Shown here one piece after another: positions 1 to 14,900 of a DNA stretch of 64,000 nucleotides; position 1 is the first letter of the stretch; each line of letters starts with the position of its first letter. The notes under the pieces were generated by a model. The model searched no databases, was not told where the DNA came from, and saw only the letters and a program-made list of their open reading frames with translations. The stretch is from contig OW388289.1 of assembly GCA_936450465.1 (NCBI GenBank), positions 79,997,093 to 80,061,092 on the forward strand, written 5' to 3'. The position numbers and the translations under genes were made by a program. This stretch comes from Gibbula magus (Eukaryota > Mollusca > Gastropoda > Trochida > Trochidae).

Positions 1-256
1 ATTTTAATTTGTTAGCTCATATCTAGGATTGTTATGTAGGTCACATGATATCCATTGTAAAACGTCCATTGTCTTAAATGAACTTACAAAAAGACAAAAT
101 ATATGACCGGGCCCATTACCTTCAGAAAATAGAATATTCCATGATAGTCCACATTAGTCCGATAAGACAATTTGTGATTCCTATAATGTGGCCTCTCGGA
201 ATGGTTTTGCACTAATTAATTCAACATCTAAATTGTTAAGAACACTTTTGTTGCAG
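1..256. other. Intron of the ABCC4-like gene
   Basis: AT-rich sequence ending in a clean acceptor (TTGCAG at 251-256) directly before the first recognised ABCC exon. The open frame that continues upstream of this acceptor is intronic read-through. No exon is recognisable here. Confidence 0.6.
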
Positions 257-3476
<3,220 letters not shown>

Positions 3477-3605
3477 AATTTAGAGTGTTAATGTGAGGAA
3501 GACCTGATGAGGAAACGCTAGGTTTAATAGATACCTATCTAATGGGGCAGTCATAGATACAGTACTGCAGTCATAGGAACTCCTCGTAGGCTAACCTTAA
3601 ATAAT

Positions 3606-3950
3606 ATTGCAGTCATTTAAAATTGTCACTGGGTAACTTGATATGATATTGCAGTCATTTAAAATTGTCACTGGGTAACTTGATATGATATTGCAGTCAT
3701 TGAAAATTGTCACTGGGTATCTTGATATAATATTGCAGTCATTGAAAATTGTCACTGGGTATCTTGATATAATATTGCAGTCATTGAAAATTGTCACTGG
3801 GTATCTTGATATAATATTGCAGTCATTGAAAATTGTCACTGGGTATCTTGATATAATACTGCAGTCATTTAAACTTGTCATTGGGTATCTTGATATAATA
3901 CTGCAGTCAATGAAAATTGTCATAGGGTACCCTTAAATAATACTGCAATT
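3606..3950 (+). repeat. 42-bp minisatellite, about 8 copies, just downstream of the ABCC4-like stop
   Basis: The unit reads roughly GCAGTCATTGAAAATTGTCA followed by CTGGGTATCTTGATATAATATT. The GCAG anchor recurs at 3609, 3651 and every 42 bases after. Because 42 is a multiple of three, both strands show spurious open frames through the array. Copies degrade towards 3950. It starts about 130 bases after the stop codon, so it probably lies in the 3' UTR. Confidence 0.9.
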
Positions 3951-5130
3951 ATCAAAACTTGTCAGTGGATGAATTTTGAGAAGCAATCTAGAAATTGCTC
4001 GTATGGGAAGACAAGGATTTTATGGCTCATCAATTTCATTATTTTTACAATGGCCTCTATTCGATATATATCCTTATACCATTTTAAACATGAAAAGATG
4101 ATCATACATACAATCTTTCTCTTCTTGTCAGTGGATACCTAGTTATAAAACTGCAGTCAAAGTGTGTTCTTTTTATTGTGACATTCAAACATGTCATGTT
4201 TGTTGAGATTAATATTATTCTATGCAAAATTGAACATACAACTGTGGTCACTATTTACAAATTAGTGAATCTTTATTCATGACATCAGAAACATCTCATC
4301 GATTTTATACGACTGTATTGAACGAGAACCCCATGTGAAAGAGGCATTAATATGTTATAATATAATGTATGATATTATTATGTGTATACATATCAATACT
4401 TGTGATTTTATTTTATGAGCAGGATGGTGCATCAACACTTGCGTATCTGATTATATTTTAAGTAATATATATTTTGCTCAAATGTAGATAGCTGTATTGC
4501 AATGTTTACTCAAGTTGCTAGGAGATGAAGTTAGACAATCAGGACGTCCAGATGTCAGAAACAAGCAAGAGACCATGGAGCTGGATTTTGTACAAGAAAC
4601 AGGAGCTTTTTAATTGTCATTTTAACAATCAATGAACATATGATTTAGTTGTTGTTACTGTGGAACCAGTTTCCTATATACAATTGTTGTATATTTGATT
4701 CATATTTATATTTGTCCAAATATATGTATAGTCATCTTGTATGAAATTTTTCAAGGATATGAAGATTGTAGTTGATACTTGTCTTGCTCGACATCTACAC
4801 GAGATGAATCAGATATATTATGTTTTAATTAAATGTTCCTAAGATTATTAACAGTGTCCTAAATGACATTATAATAATGGATATAATCGTGTGTTACAGA
4901 ATTATATTAGACCGTCGTGCTCTCCTCAGTCAAGCTACCTAATGCTAAACTGTTAGTTAATGTGAGAATGGAGGTTTACCAGAGATTGCCACAGTGACAA
5001 TTATATCGTCTAAGAATTTTCTAAAAGCTCTGGTTGTGAATGCTATAGAAATTTTACGTAAAAACTGTTGCAAAGGGATGAACTTGGGCAGAGACATAGT
5101 CACATCATCAACGGTATACAAAGAGGTGTT
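3951..5130. other. Gene-free AT-rich stretch (probable 3' UTR or flank of the ABCC4-like gene)
   Basis: No coding region, RNA gene or clear repeat was recognised. A partial echo of the upstream 42-bp unit (CAGTGGATACCT, ACTGCAGTC) occurs near 4130-4160. Confidence 0.5.
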
Positions 5131-5139
5131 TGTGTTCTT

Positions 5140-6712
5140 TGGTTGTATATGAAAGACACGACTGCAAGGGTTGTAAAACATCTTTAGTTGTATATCAGAA
5201 TTGTGACTGCAAGTTTTGTGAAACGTCTTTGGTTGTTTATGAGAAGTGTGACTGTAAGGGTTGTAAATTATCTTTAGTTATATATGAGAAGTGTGACTGC
5301 CAGGGTTGTAAATTATCTTTAGTTATATATGAGAAGTGTGACTGCAAGGGATGAAAAACATCTTTGGTTATATATGAGAAATGTGACTGCAAGGGTTGTA
5401 AAACATCTTTAGTTATATATGAGAAGCGTGACTGCAAGGGTTGTAAACATCTTTAGTTATATATGAGAAGCGTGACAGAAAGGGTTGTAAAACATCTTTA
5501 GTTATATATGAGAAGCGTGACTGCAAGGGTTGTAACATCTTTAGTTATATATGAGAAGCGTGACTGCAAGGGTTGTACAAATTTTTTAGTTATATATGAG
5601 AAGCGTGACTGCAAGGGTTGTAAAACATCTTTAGTTATATATGAGAAGCGTGACTGCAAGGGTTGTAAAACATCTTTGGTTATATATGAGAAATGTGACT
5701 GAAAGGGTTGTAAACATCTTTAGTTATATATGAGAAGCGTGACTGAAAGGGTTGTAAAACATCTTTAGTTATATATGAGAAGCGTGACTGAAAGGGTTGT
5801 AAAACATCTTTGGTTATATATGAGAAATGTGACTGCAAGGGTTGTAAAACATCTTTAGTTATATATGAGAAGCGTGACTGCAAGGGTTGTAAACATCTTT
5901 AGTTATATATGAGAAGCGTGACTGAAAGGGTTGTAAAACATCTTTAGTTATATATGAGAAGCGTGACTGCAAGGGTTGTAAACATCTTTAGTTATATGAG
6001 AAGCGTGACTGAAAGGGTTGTAAAACATCTTTAGTTATATATGAGAAGCGTGACTGAAAGGGTTGTAAAACATCTTTAGTTATATATGAGAAGCGTGACT
6101 GCAAGGGTTGTAAACATCTTTAGTTATATATGAGAAGCGTGACTGTAAGGGTTGTAAACATCTTTAGTTATATATGAGAAGTGTGACTGTAAGGGTTGTA
6201 AACATCTTTAGTTATATATGAGAAGCGTTACTGAAAGGGTTGTAAAACATCTTTAGTTATATATGAGAAGCGTGACTGCAAGGGTTGTAAAACATCTTTA
6301 GTTATATATGAGAAGCGTGACTGCAAGGGTTGTAAACATCTTTAGTTATATATGAGAAGCGTGACTGCAAGGGTTGTTAACATCTTTAGTTATATATGAG
6401 AAGCGTGACTGCAAGGGTTGTAAACATCTTTAGTTATATATGAGAAGTGTGACTGTAAGGGTTGTAAACATCTTTAGTTATATATGAGAAGCGTGACTGA
6501 AAGGGTTGTAAAACATCTTTAGTTATATATGAGAAGCGTGACTGCAAGGGTTGTAAACATCTTTAGTTATATATGAGAAGCGTGACTGCAAGGGTTGTAA
6601 ACATCTTTAGTTATATATGAGAAGCGTGACTGAAAGGGTTGTAAAACATCTTTAGTTATATATGAGAAGCGTGACTGCAAGGGTTGTAAAACCTGCTTTG
6701 TTGTATATGAGA
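5140..6712 (+). repeat. 45-bp minisatellite, about 35 copies
   Basis: The unit is approximately GACTGCAAGGGTTGTAAAAC then ATCTTTAGTTATATATGAGAAGCGT, 45 bases; several copies have lost one A in TTGTAAAAC and are 44 bases long. The mixture of 45 and 44 breaks any long reading frame, so the Cys-rich peptides that appear in short stretches are artefacts. Variants interleave (AAGGG versus CAAGGG, GCGTG versus TGTG), which suggests higher-order amplification. The repeats are contiguous with no unique spacers, so this is not a CRISPR array. Confidence 0.92.
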
Positions 6713-7343
6713 AGTCAAGTATTTATTGTAGATAGGTACAAGGAGTAAACTTATTCTACCGTTAACTTACAAATTCAAAGTAGGGATGTTAGATTGTAAT
6801 ATTACGTCATATATACTTTATAAATCAAGAAAATGATTATTTCACCTGCCCAGACCTGTTTTATTTCATGTGACCTGTTACATTTGAACACAATTTCATT
6901 TTCTCTCTTGACCTTTAATGATGCACACAAACCATTGAGATTGTTTATAAATATAAATATATTGGTATATATATTTATATATATTCATATATATTTAAAT
7001 ATCAAACGATTGAAATCATGTCATAATTTTTATAAAGAAAAGTCTGTGCTCACCATGTGCCGTACACAATATTAGTTGTGATGACTTAGTGTGATTTAAC
7101 ACGATCATATCATACCTGAAAGTTTGTATCTCTATTCCTTCTACATTCCAATCTATTTTTATAAACACTGTCTTTACATGTCAAGCCTTATGTATGGTAA
7201 GTACAGTGTGTATACCAAAGATAGACCCTGTACCACACTACCATTACACTTTATACAAGTTGAAACCTTCCATATTTACTTGCCCAGTTGTTCATTTGAA
7301 ATGCCCTCCACCTATTCTTCTTAGTTTCCAAATATAGTTCTCA

Positions 7344-7562
7344 AGAACTGGAGCCTATATTTTCGAAATTCTCTAAGCGCTAAGATAGTCGACTGTCAGT
7401 ACCATACATTAACATTGATTTACGACTATCTTAGAATTAAGACATCTTCGAAAATATGGACCCTGGATTTTTTAAGCTCTCTTAGCGCTAAGAGAGTCAT
7501 AAGTCAATGTTAACGAATAGTACTTGAAACTATCTTAGCACTAAGAGAGATTAATGGCCCTG
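7344..7562. repeat. Small fold-back (palindromic) repeat
   Basis: CTCTAAGCGCTAAGATAGTC is echoed in reverse complement by GACTATCTTAG near 7425, and again by CTCTTAGCGCTAAGAGAG and CTATCTTAGCACTAAGAG. The block starts with GGAGCC and ends with GGCCCTGG. It resembles the two fold-back repeats near 12.3 and 22.4 kb, which also end in GGCCCTGG. This is probably a MITE-like element; no target-site duplication was assigned. Confidence 0.5.
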
Positions 7563-9455
7563 GCCTCTAATTATGTTCATTTAAATGTGTTTCTGTGACT
7601 TCTAGGTACAATGGAGAACCACATTAAAAAAGCACACATTAAATACTCTCTCTCATTCTACCAAAGATTCATTCCACATTTTACCTATTTCCAACTTACA
7701 CATATCAGGTTATAATGTTTTAAAAACACTCCTTTAGATATATTATAATGGTTAAATCTACAATGATCCTGGGTATTTGTTATGTTTTATATGTATAATA
7801 TATGCATTAGTATATACTAGTATATACTTTTACCCAGAAGACTGATTGTTTACCAGAAACTACTTAGACAGTGAAAGCTTTGAAAGACATTGCTGATTCA
7901 AATACTCTCATGGATGTCCATATCTATGAAGATTTAATAATTGTCTTTTTGTCTACTCACAGGTACATGATTTATCATTCAATTATAAACTTTACTCTTT
8001 AACAACATTCAAAACCACTCTTTACATTGTTTTTATTTTATTTATGTCTCCAAAGATTTGCTATTTTTTAGTATTTTCGAGTGGCATTCTCATTAATTGT
8101 GTTCATTTGAGAAATCATTTATTCAAGTAAAATGTGCCTCATCAAACTTATTGCGGTTCAAGGTGCGTAATGTCTCCGAGGGGATTTTAATCAGATGAAA
8201 CACGTTAAATATTCAGAGCTTATGTTTTCACAAAGAGTTAATCTCAAATCAAACATGTTCTTCACATTCATTGACACCTGCGCTGCTTTCTTTCCGAGTC
8301 TGACTTCATGATGTCTCCAACCTAGGATGTCATGGTTTAACATTAGGACAATGGTAAAGTTATAATAACTAAGAAGTTGATGACATAGTTACAAACTTGA
8401 TTCAAGAAATATATTCACAGGTTGTATTTTAAATTAGCCACATTGGTTTAAGATTATATTTTTCTACTAGGTTATGCAATGGCTGTTGTTCATAGTACCA
8501 GACATGGTATGTGCTAACTGTCCTATTTACTTCCCTCATCTATATTAACATACTTATATTGAACTATCCATCAGTGTAAACGTGTGAAACTAATAGTATT
8601 ACCATGTGGTAAGATTGTCATGTACTGATGGTAAACTGGTATTATTATCTACATAGTTACTTATTTTTCAATGACAAATGAAACTCTGATAATGTCAATA
8701 TCAAATAGCATAGTCCATTTAGCTCTTATTGTACTCTCAGATCTATCCTGAATTTTTTTGCCTAGGAGTCAACACAGCATCAATCAAATTTGAGCTCAGC
8801 CTAAATTGTAAGATTGAAAAACATAACATTGTTTTTAAAAGTTCTGTAAATAATACAATGGGTTGTGTTCGTTAATGCTTTTAAAATCTTAATCAAAATG
8901 GAAAGGCTGTTCTTTGCCACTGTGTCATAAAATATGAGTTTTCTATAATTTATGTTATAATATAATATTACCAATAAAAGTGAACAATCATAGTATATTT
9001 GAAACATAATGGTATGTATCAAGCATATTAAACTATAATGGATTTGTGATAAAAGTACTGATACTTTTCTGACCTAAAAGTATATGTGTGCTAAGTGTGG
9101 GGGTCTGCTATTCTGATTTGTAAACTGCAAACATTATTTCCTAAAATAAATACAAATCTATTGTCAAACGTTAGTAAATTGTTGAAATTGCATTTCATAC
9201 ATATGTCATTCTTACACATGCTAATTTTTAATAATGGGTGTGGATTTTTAATGATGAGTAAAATTGCTAAAATAAAGATTTGTTAATTAATAATTTGAAT
9301 TTAAGAAACTAATTAGAGCATTGTGAAGTTTAATTTGACTAAACCAGGCTGTTCGATCTACTCCAAGTTTACTTTATATAGTGGCTGTGTGCAAAATATA
9401 TTGAATCCTATTGTTGCCTTTTTACATACATTTCTAAATGCTCAGAATGTTTTTG

Positions 9456-9461
9456 AATAAA
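9456..9461 (+). promoter_or_regulatory. Candidate polyadenylation signal
   Basis: AATAAA followed within about 30 bases by GT/T-rich sequence (TTTGTGTCTCTTTTGTGTTT). It could end a very long 3' UTR of the ABCC4-like gene, but nothing links it to that gene directly. Confidence 0.3.
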
Positions 9462-9734
9462 AGTGAAGTCATATATAAAATTTGTGTCTCTTTTGTGTTT
9501 GATCATACATGGAAAACGTCTATAACATTGTATGTGAAAGTCTGACAGAAATATGCATCAACCGACTGAACTGCAACACACAAGAGAATTAATAATTAAC
9601 TTTATATCTCGTTGAGTTTATAGTTAATACTTGCATCTTAAGCAATTGATTTAATATAGTACATTCAGATTGACAACATTTGCAAAATATTGGATACTTA
9701 ATATCTTAATTGTGATGGTGGGTGTGTATTATGG

Positions 9735-9990
9735 TGATTGATAATAATAATAATAATAACACTTTATTGTCCTTATTACAATGAATTTGGAATTTCAATT
9801 TATGCCAGTGGCACCTGCCAGCCACAGTGCAGCGCCAGTTCAAGCGTTGTTCTATCCTTATAATGCTGAGCGTCAAGCAAGGAATCAAACTTCTTTTGGT
9901 ATGACGCGGCCGGGAATCGAACCCCGACCTTCTTGGTGACGAGCGGAAGCTCTACAAACTGAGCTACATCCCCGGTGATGATGATTGATA
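9735..9990 (-). mobile_element. tRNA-derived SINE with target-site duplication
   Basis: Read on the minus strand from about 9975, the element starts with a tRNA-like head: box A is TAGCTCAGTTTGTAGAGC and box B is GGTTCGATTCC. A unique body follows (GTTTGATTCCTTGCTTGACG), ending in ACAATAAAGTG and a (TTA)n tail at 9741-9760. TGATTGATA flanks both sides (9735-9743 and 9982-9990), as expected of a target-site duplication made by LINE machinery. The 5' GGGGATG has no complementary 3' arm, so this is not a working tRNA gene. A degraded relative lies at 43673-43795. Confidence 0.85.
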
Positions 9991-10469
9991 GACAGTGTTC
10001 ACCGTTGATGCAACAAGGTTCACCCAACCATTAGTTATAAAAAACAATTGTACGAGAGATCACAACAACGGAAGATGTTTACATGTAGCCATGACGACAG
10101 TTGAATGAATGGCAACCTGAGTTAGACCGACATATCTGGAGTCACTGTTCATACAACATACAGAGAGAAGTAGGCCAACTGCAGGACAGGCGATGTGGTA
10201 TACCGAGTAACTGAAGTATATCACATAGACCAATAATAGGTATAGCCTGATATATAGGATTACTCAATAGATAGGGGCTGATAGTACCTCCTTGCTGTTC
10301 CCGTATGGATAATTACAAGGAAAAATAGTCTGGCACTAAATAACAAGGTACTGTGTGTATATCGTTAAGATTCATTTGCCTACCAGCATTTCAAATCATT
10401 ATGACATGTAGAAAGCTATCTATCATTATCTATATATCCCTATTTAAAATCCCTTTTAGCAAAATTCAG

Positions 10470-10853
10470 GTGCATTTATTTGGGGTTAGGTATAGAAACA
10501 GGAATATACAATAATGTACCAATGGCTGACAGAGTCTGTATTTACTGTAAAGTAGACAATGTCAACTTTATTGAAGATGAAATTCCCATTCATTTTGATT
10601 GTAAACTGTATGTAAACTCCATTGTTGTACAATACATCAAACACACAGAATTTAATCTACATTCTTAGCAGTAATGATAAAGGTATTATCATGAATGCTG
10701 TTCACTTTCTTAAATGTATATGTAAAACTAGTGCTGCAATTTTATATTCATAAACCTGTTGTCTTTTATGTGGGATTGTTTCAAATTTGTAATGTAATTG
10801 TATTTTGGGCCTTTGGCCTTTATACTGCATAGAATGTCTATCTGTCTATGAAA
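10470..10853 (+). mobile_element. 3' end fragment of a non-LTR retrotransposon
   Basis: The short frame at 10480-10668 has the pattern L-x-I-x-T-G-I-Y-N-N-V-P followed by R-V-C-I-Y-C and IEDEIPIHFDCKLY. This is the R-x-C-x2-C...EDE-H-F-x3-C-x2-Y ending typical of LINE proteins. In a shifted frame downstream, MNAVHFLKCICKTSAAIL continues that ending. The block closes with TTTGGGCCTTTGGCCTTTAT and a short (TCTATC/TCTG) tail near 10835-10853. It is 5'-truncated and broken. Confidence 0.55.
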
Positions 10854-10859
10854 AGGTAG

Positions 10860-11449
10860 AACTATGGTTTACATTGGCGTGACAACTATGTGGTAATGTT
10901 GTAGATAGCACGTGTGGTTCCGAGACCCATACAATAAGCCGGTCATAAATACTTACTTCCTGCCGGTATCGATCAGATCGATACACTCCGATAGGTTCTC
11001 AGTGTAATCGATATTGTGGGATTGCCTTTCTCGTACAATACAGAGACATAGTCAAGTTCGTAGAATCCACAAGAAAACACGTGTAAACCTACAATTCATC
11101 ATCAATTCAAGTATTTATAATAGAAATATAATATCGAAAAAGCTGTAAACCCACGTATGTGCTAAAAATACACACCATGTTATTAAACAGATGATGCATC
11201 ATTTCTGCAAAGAAGATTTTTTTCGTTGCGTTAAAATATTTCGAATATTTTCCAAGAACAGTGTTGTACCATTAGTTTTTAATTACGTTCATGCCAATAT
11301 AGAATGGTACACATACACAGACAGACAAACATATATTTCATTCTGTAAAAGACAACTTGCCCAAACATCATGCATTAGCAGTCATATTTTACTAAAACAT
11401 ATTTTTATTTTCCTCCAAAAAATGTTGGTTTCTTTTGCCCGTGAGTTTA
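10860..11449. other. Gene-free stretch upstream of gene A
   Basis: No coding exon was recognised. It contains CACGTG at about 10909 and a patch of GATCGATAC-type short palindromes around 10965-11015, but no confident promoter. A 5' UTR exon of gene A could be hidden here. Confidence 0.35.
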
Positions 11450-11835
11450 GTATCAATGCACTTCTGGAGTAAACACGCCGTCACAAATAAACGCTTAGTT
11501 TGGTTAAAGAATTTGTCACCCATAAACACTCAGTACATCAATGTAATTTTGGTGAAAAGATACTGTCATAAAAAAAATGCTCAGTATCAATGTAATTTTG
11601 GTATAAAGAAGTTGTCATCCATAAACATTCATTATCAATGTACTTTAGCAAAAATAATTTGTCATACATAAACACTCAGTGTATCAATGTACCGGTACTT
11701 CGGCGAAACGAATTTGTCATGCAAAAACACTCAGTATATCAATGTGCTTTGGCGAAAATAATTTGTCATACATAAACGAGAAGTATATCAATGTGCTTTA
11801 GCGAAAATGTTTGTCACCATTAACCACTCAGTATT
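11450..11835 (+). repeat. About 58-bp degenerate minisatellite directly upstream of the gene A start
   Basis: Six to seven diverged copies share TATCAATGTACTTT, GCGAAAATAATTTGTCAT and CATAAACACTCAGT. The last copy ends about 80 bases before the gene A initiator ATG, so the array sits in the likely promoter or 5' UTR. Copies differ by substitutions and small indels. Confidence 0.75.
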
Positions 11836-11912
11836 ATCGACTTTTGGTTTTTTTAACTGTTACCACCCCGTGTTCGTATATTTGATAACAAAGACCCTTG
11901 ACTCTATTCAGC

Positions 11913-14900
11913 ATGGAGTACCTAGTAAAGCGGTTCGACCTGATGACGGCGGGTCCGAAAGAAAGAGACGAGTTTAATAAGGAAGTGAAACAGCACATGG
12001 ACAAATACAAGGAGGTAGTGGACGAGACGGACATCATCGCGTCCCTGGGGGTGCTGAGGGCTGGGGTCTGTAGACCAGACTTCCCGGGGGAGAGTGAAAG
12101 TCAGTGCCACCTCGCCAAGGATATCCTCTCCCAACTCACGTATTGGGCAGTGTAAGAGAATTCATGTGAAATTAGTGATGTCATCGTCCTTCATTTGGGC
12201 CTTGTGAGCATATCACGTGAAATTCATAATGCCATCGTCCAATTTGTCTTTGGCTATATGCACATTCAAGTGATACAGTCCTGGGCTCCGTTCCATAATA
12301 GCGAGCGCTTATAATCGCTCATTGATTGCTCAATGTAGCGCTCAAGTAGCGCTCATTCTCTCTTGAACGACACAGTGCAAATTCCTCGAAGTTTGCTCGC
12401 CTTGCTACGTAGCGCTACATTGAGCATTCTCTTGAACATGGCCCTGGTTTATGTACTGGAATTCATGTGAAATTGATTCTTTAATCGTCCTACGTCCTGG
12501 GATTTGTAAGCATGTTCAGGTGAAACTCATGTGTAATCAATAATCATGTAAGCCAATAATCTGAAACTATAAATACTATGTAAACAAAGTAAAGTGTAAT
12601 TGACAATGTCATCGTATTTGGCCATGTAAGCATATTCCTGTAAAAACAATATTGTCAACGCCATGCAATGGTCAGACATGGGATATTTGTATAAACACAC
12701 TTTCAAATGAAAACAAACTGTCTGCCATTTAGTGAAACAATGCTGTAAGCATGACCTCTCATGACAATTGATGTTACATATTAGTTGTAAATGCTATGGT
12801 CCTTCAGGTCAAAGGGCAATATTAAGAACAATAAATGTTTACGAGTAGGCCAGGTGAATTGTATATCCATGATAGAACGAATTTTCATTTGAAATCTTTG
12901 TGAGAATACATTTCCAAACCTTTGATAAAACCATAAGGTAAATGCATTGTATTCATTATTCCAGACACCTGATGGAGTCTGGTAAGGTGACTACTCTGGA
13001 CCCTATCTATGATTTTTGTCTGGAGTTTCTCTTTGACCTCATCAAGCAAGGACCCGGCACCGCCCACATTCAACTATGGTTGTGCATGATGTCCAGGAAG
13101 TCATTCGACTTCAAGGCATATATTTCTGTAGGTAGCATTTAGTTTATCAAAATATGTAATATGTAATTTCGTTAATACGCGTGTTATTCACGTTCAGTTA
13201 CCCAGGTCCTTAAACCAATTCACACTTTTTCCTAAAATATTTTAAAGCGAAATCGTGTTTATCATGGTTTAATGCATGATACGAACAATCTCATCAGCCA
13301 AGGTTATATCACGCAAGTACCAAACTTCCTCCTACGCGCTGTGCCACTGGCATACTTCTACCCTGTTCATGTTTAGTACAGTATATACATGATGTATGAT
13401 AGTCCTGTTCCATGACTGTATGAAATAAGAGTCTCAACACAACCTTTAGAAGTCCTCATTAAGCAAGCCGAGAGTCAATTTTATATGAAAGACGAAGAAC
13501 ATCAAATTTGGAAAGCATTATGATGCACTTTAGAATAGTTCTAACCACTCAGTATTTCCTGCTCCATGGCTGTGTATAAAATATAAGGCTTCATAAATTC
13601 CTCAAGTCAACACTTAATTTTATATGAAGGACCAAGAACATGAAGTTTGGAAAGCGCAATTATTTTGTATTAATCTATAACATCAACTATTATATATGTA
13701 GTAACTAATTTACTAATTACTAGATTTCCGTTTGTTTAAAAAGCTGTGCGCTTTGATTCTGCACGTAAATTACCGAAGAATCAAGTGTCATTATCATTTG
13801 TTAATTTTTCAGAATCTGAAAGGAAATAGACTCAGAGATTATCTCCGATGTTTAAAGAGAGAATTCAAAAGTCAAGAAAGTGGAGCAGATCTTACTCAGT
13901 TCCCCAAGACAATAAAGAAGGGCATTCCTCACCTCTTTAGCAATAATACTTTCAGGTATTTCTTCCATTTCTTGTTACTTTTAATTTCATTAATTACCAT
14001 ATCAGCACTGAAATATCTTTCTAACATTGCTGTTATTGTGTGTAGGCAGTAATCGGTTATTTGTTGACCTTACCGATCAAATAAACATGATCGTCAGTAT
14101 GTTAAAGCAATCACAAAGCGGACTAATTGTGTGTCATAACGATGGGCACATGAGGAGAACACATAACTGACAATGATGATACACCAATCAGAATATTCAA
14201 AACTTATAAATATACGCTCGTATGTTCACAAAATCATTATGGGTAAAAATGTCAAAAATTCTGGTTCTCGATCTTTCATGTTTAGTCAAACCTATTTATT
14301 CTATGACAGTGTCTGTCCATCAACCCGGAACCTGGTACCTTTTGGTACGGACTGGTCACTTGTGAAATATTTCTTTATTTTTGCAATTAAAGTAAAAACA
14401 AAACTTGTTTGCTTGATTTAATATTTAGCTCATCAGGCCTGAAAGGCCCGATGGGCTTATGGCATGGCATGGTGTCCGGCGTCCGTCCATCCGTCCATCC
14501 GTCCATCCGTCCGTCCATCCGTAAACTTTTCGCTTTTTCGACTTCTTCTCCAGAACCAATGACTCCACAGAGCTGAAATTTTATGTGCAGACTCCTTGGC
14601 CAATGGGGATTCTAAATTGTAGATTTCGTGACCCCGTGACTCCAAATGGGGTCACAGGGGTCATGATCTAAAATCCTATTTTTTGCTTGTTAACAATGTA
14701 TTACTTGAGATAACTTAGATATTCAACCTTAGATAATAAATCAAATCCTGATGAGCTACAGAGCCCATGGCTCTATTTTTTTTATCTTATTTCATATAGA
14801 GTTTTAAATCACTTATTTTGGACTTAAACTTCTATCAGTGTCGAGGGTGTTCAAGAGTACCAAGAGGAATTCATTGAGCTCTACCTATTCATGGAGTTGA

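Larger units (their letters stand above)
6713..9734. other. Gene-free AT-rich stretch
   Basis: No exon with splice sites and no recognised protein was found on either strand. It contains the fold-back repeat at 7344-7562, listed separately, and a candidate polyadenylation signal at 9456-9461. The rest looks like unique, non-coding AT-rich DNA. Confidence 0.5.

Noticed and set aside
3597..3936. Open frames on both strands over the 42-bp array
   Set aside because: They arise because 42 is a multiple of three; no splice sites, start context or family.
5140..6712. Regular repeats that look like a CRISPR array or a Cys-rich repeat protein
   Set aside because: Units are contiguous without unique spacers and the genome is eukaryotic. 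The 44/45-base mixture breaks the frame, so no protein spans the array.
9906..9975. tRNA gene on the minus strand
   Set aside because: Boxes A and B are good, but the acceptor arm does not pair and a SINE body, tail and target duplication follow.
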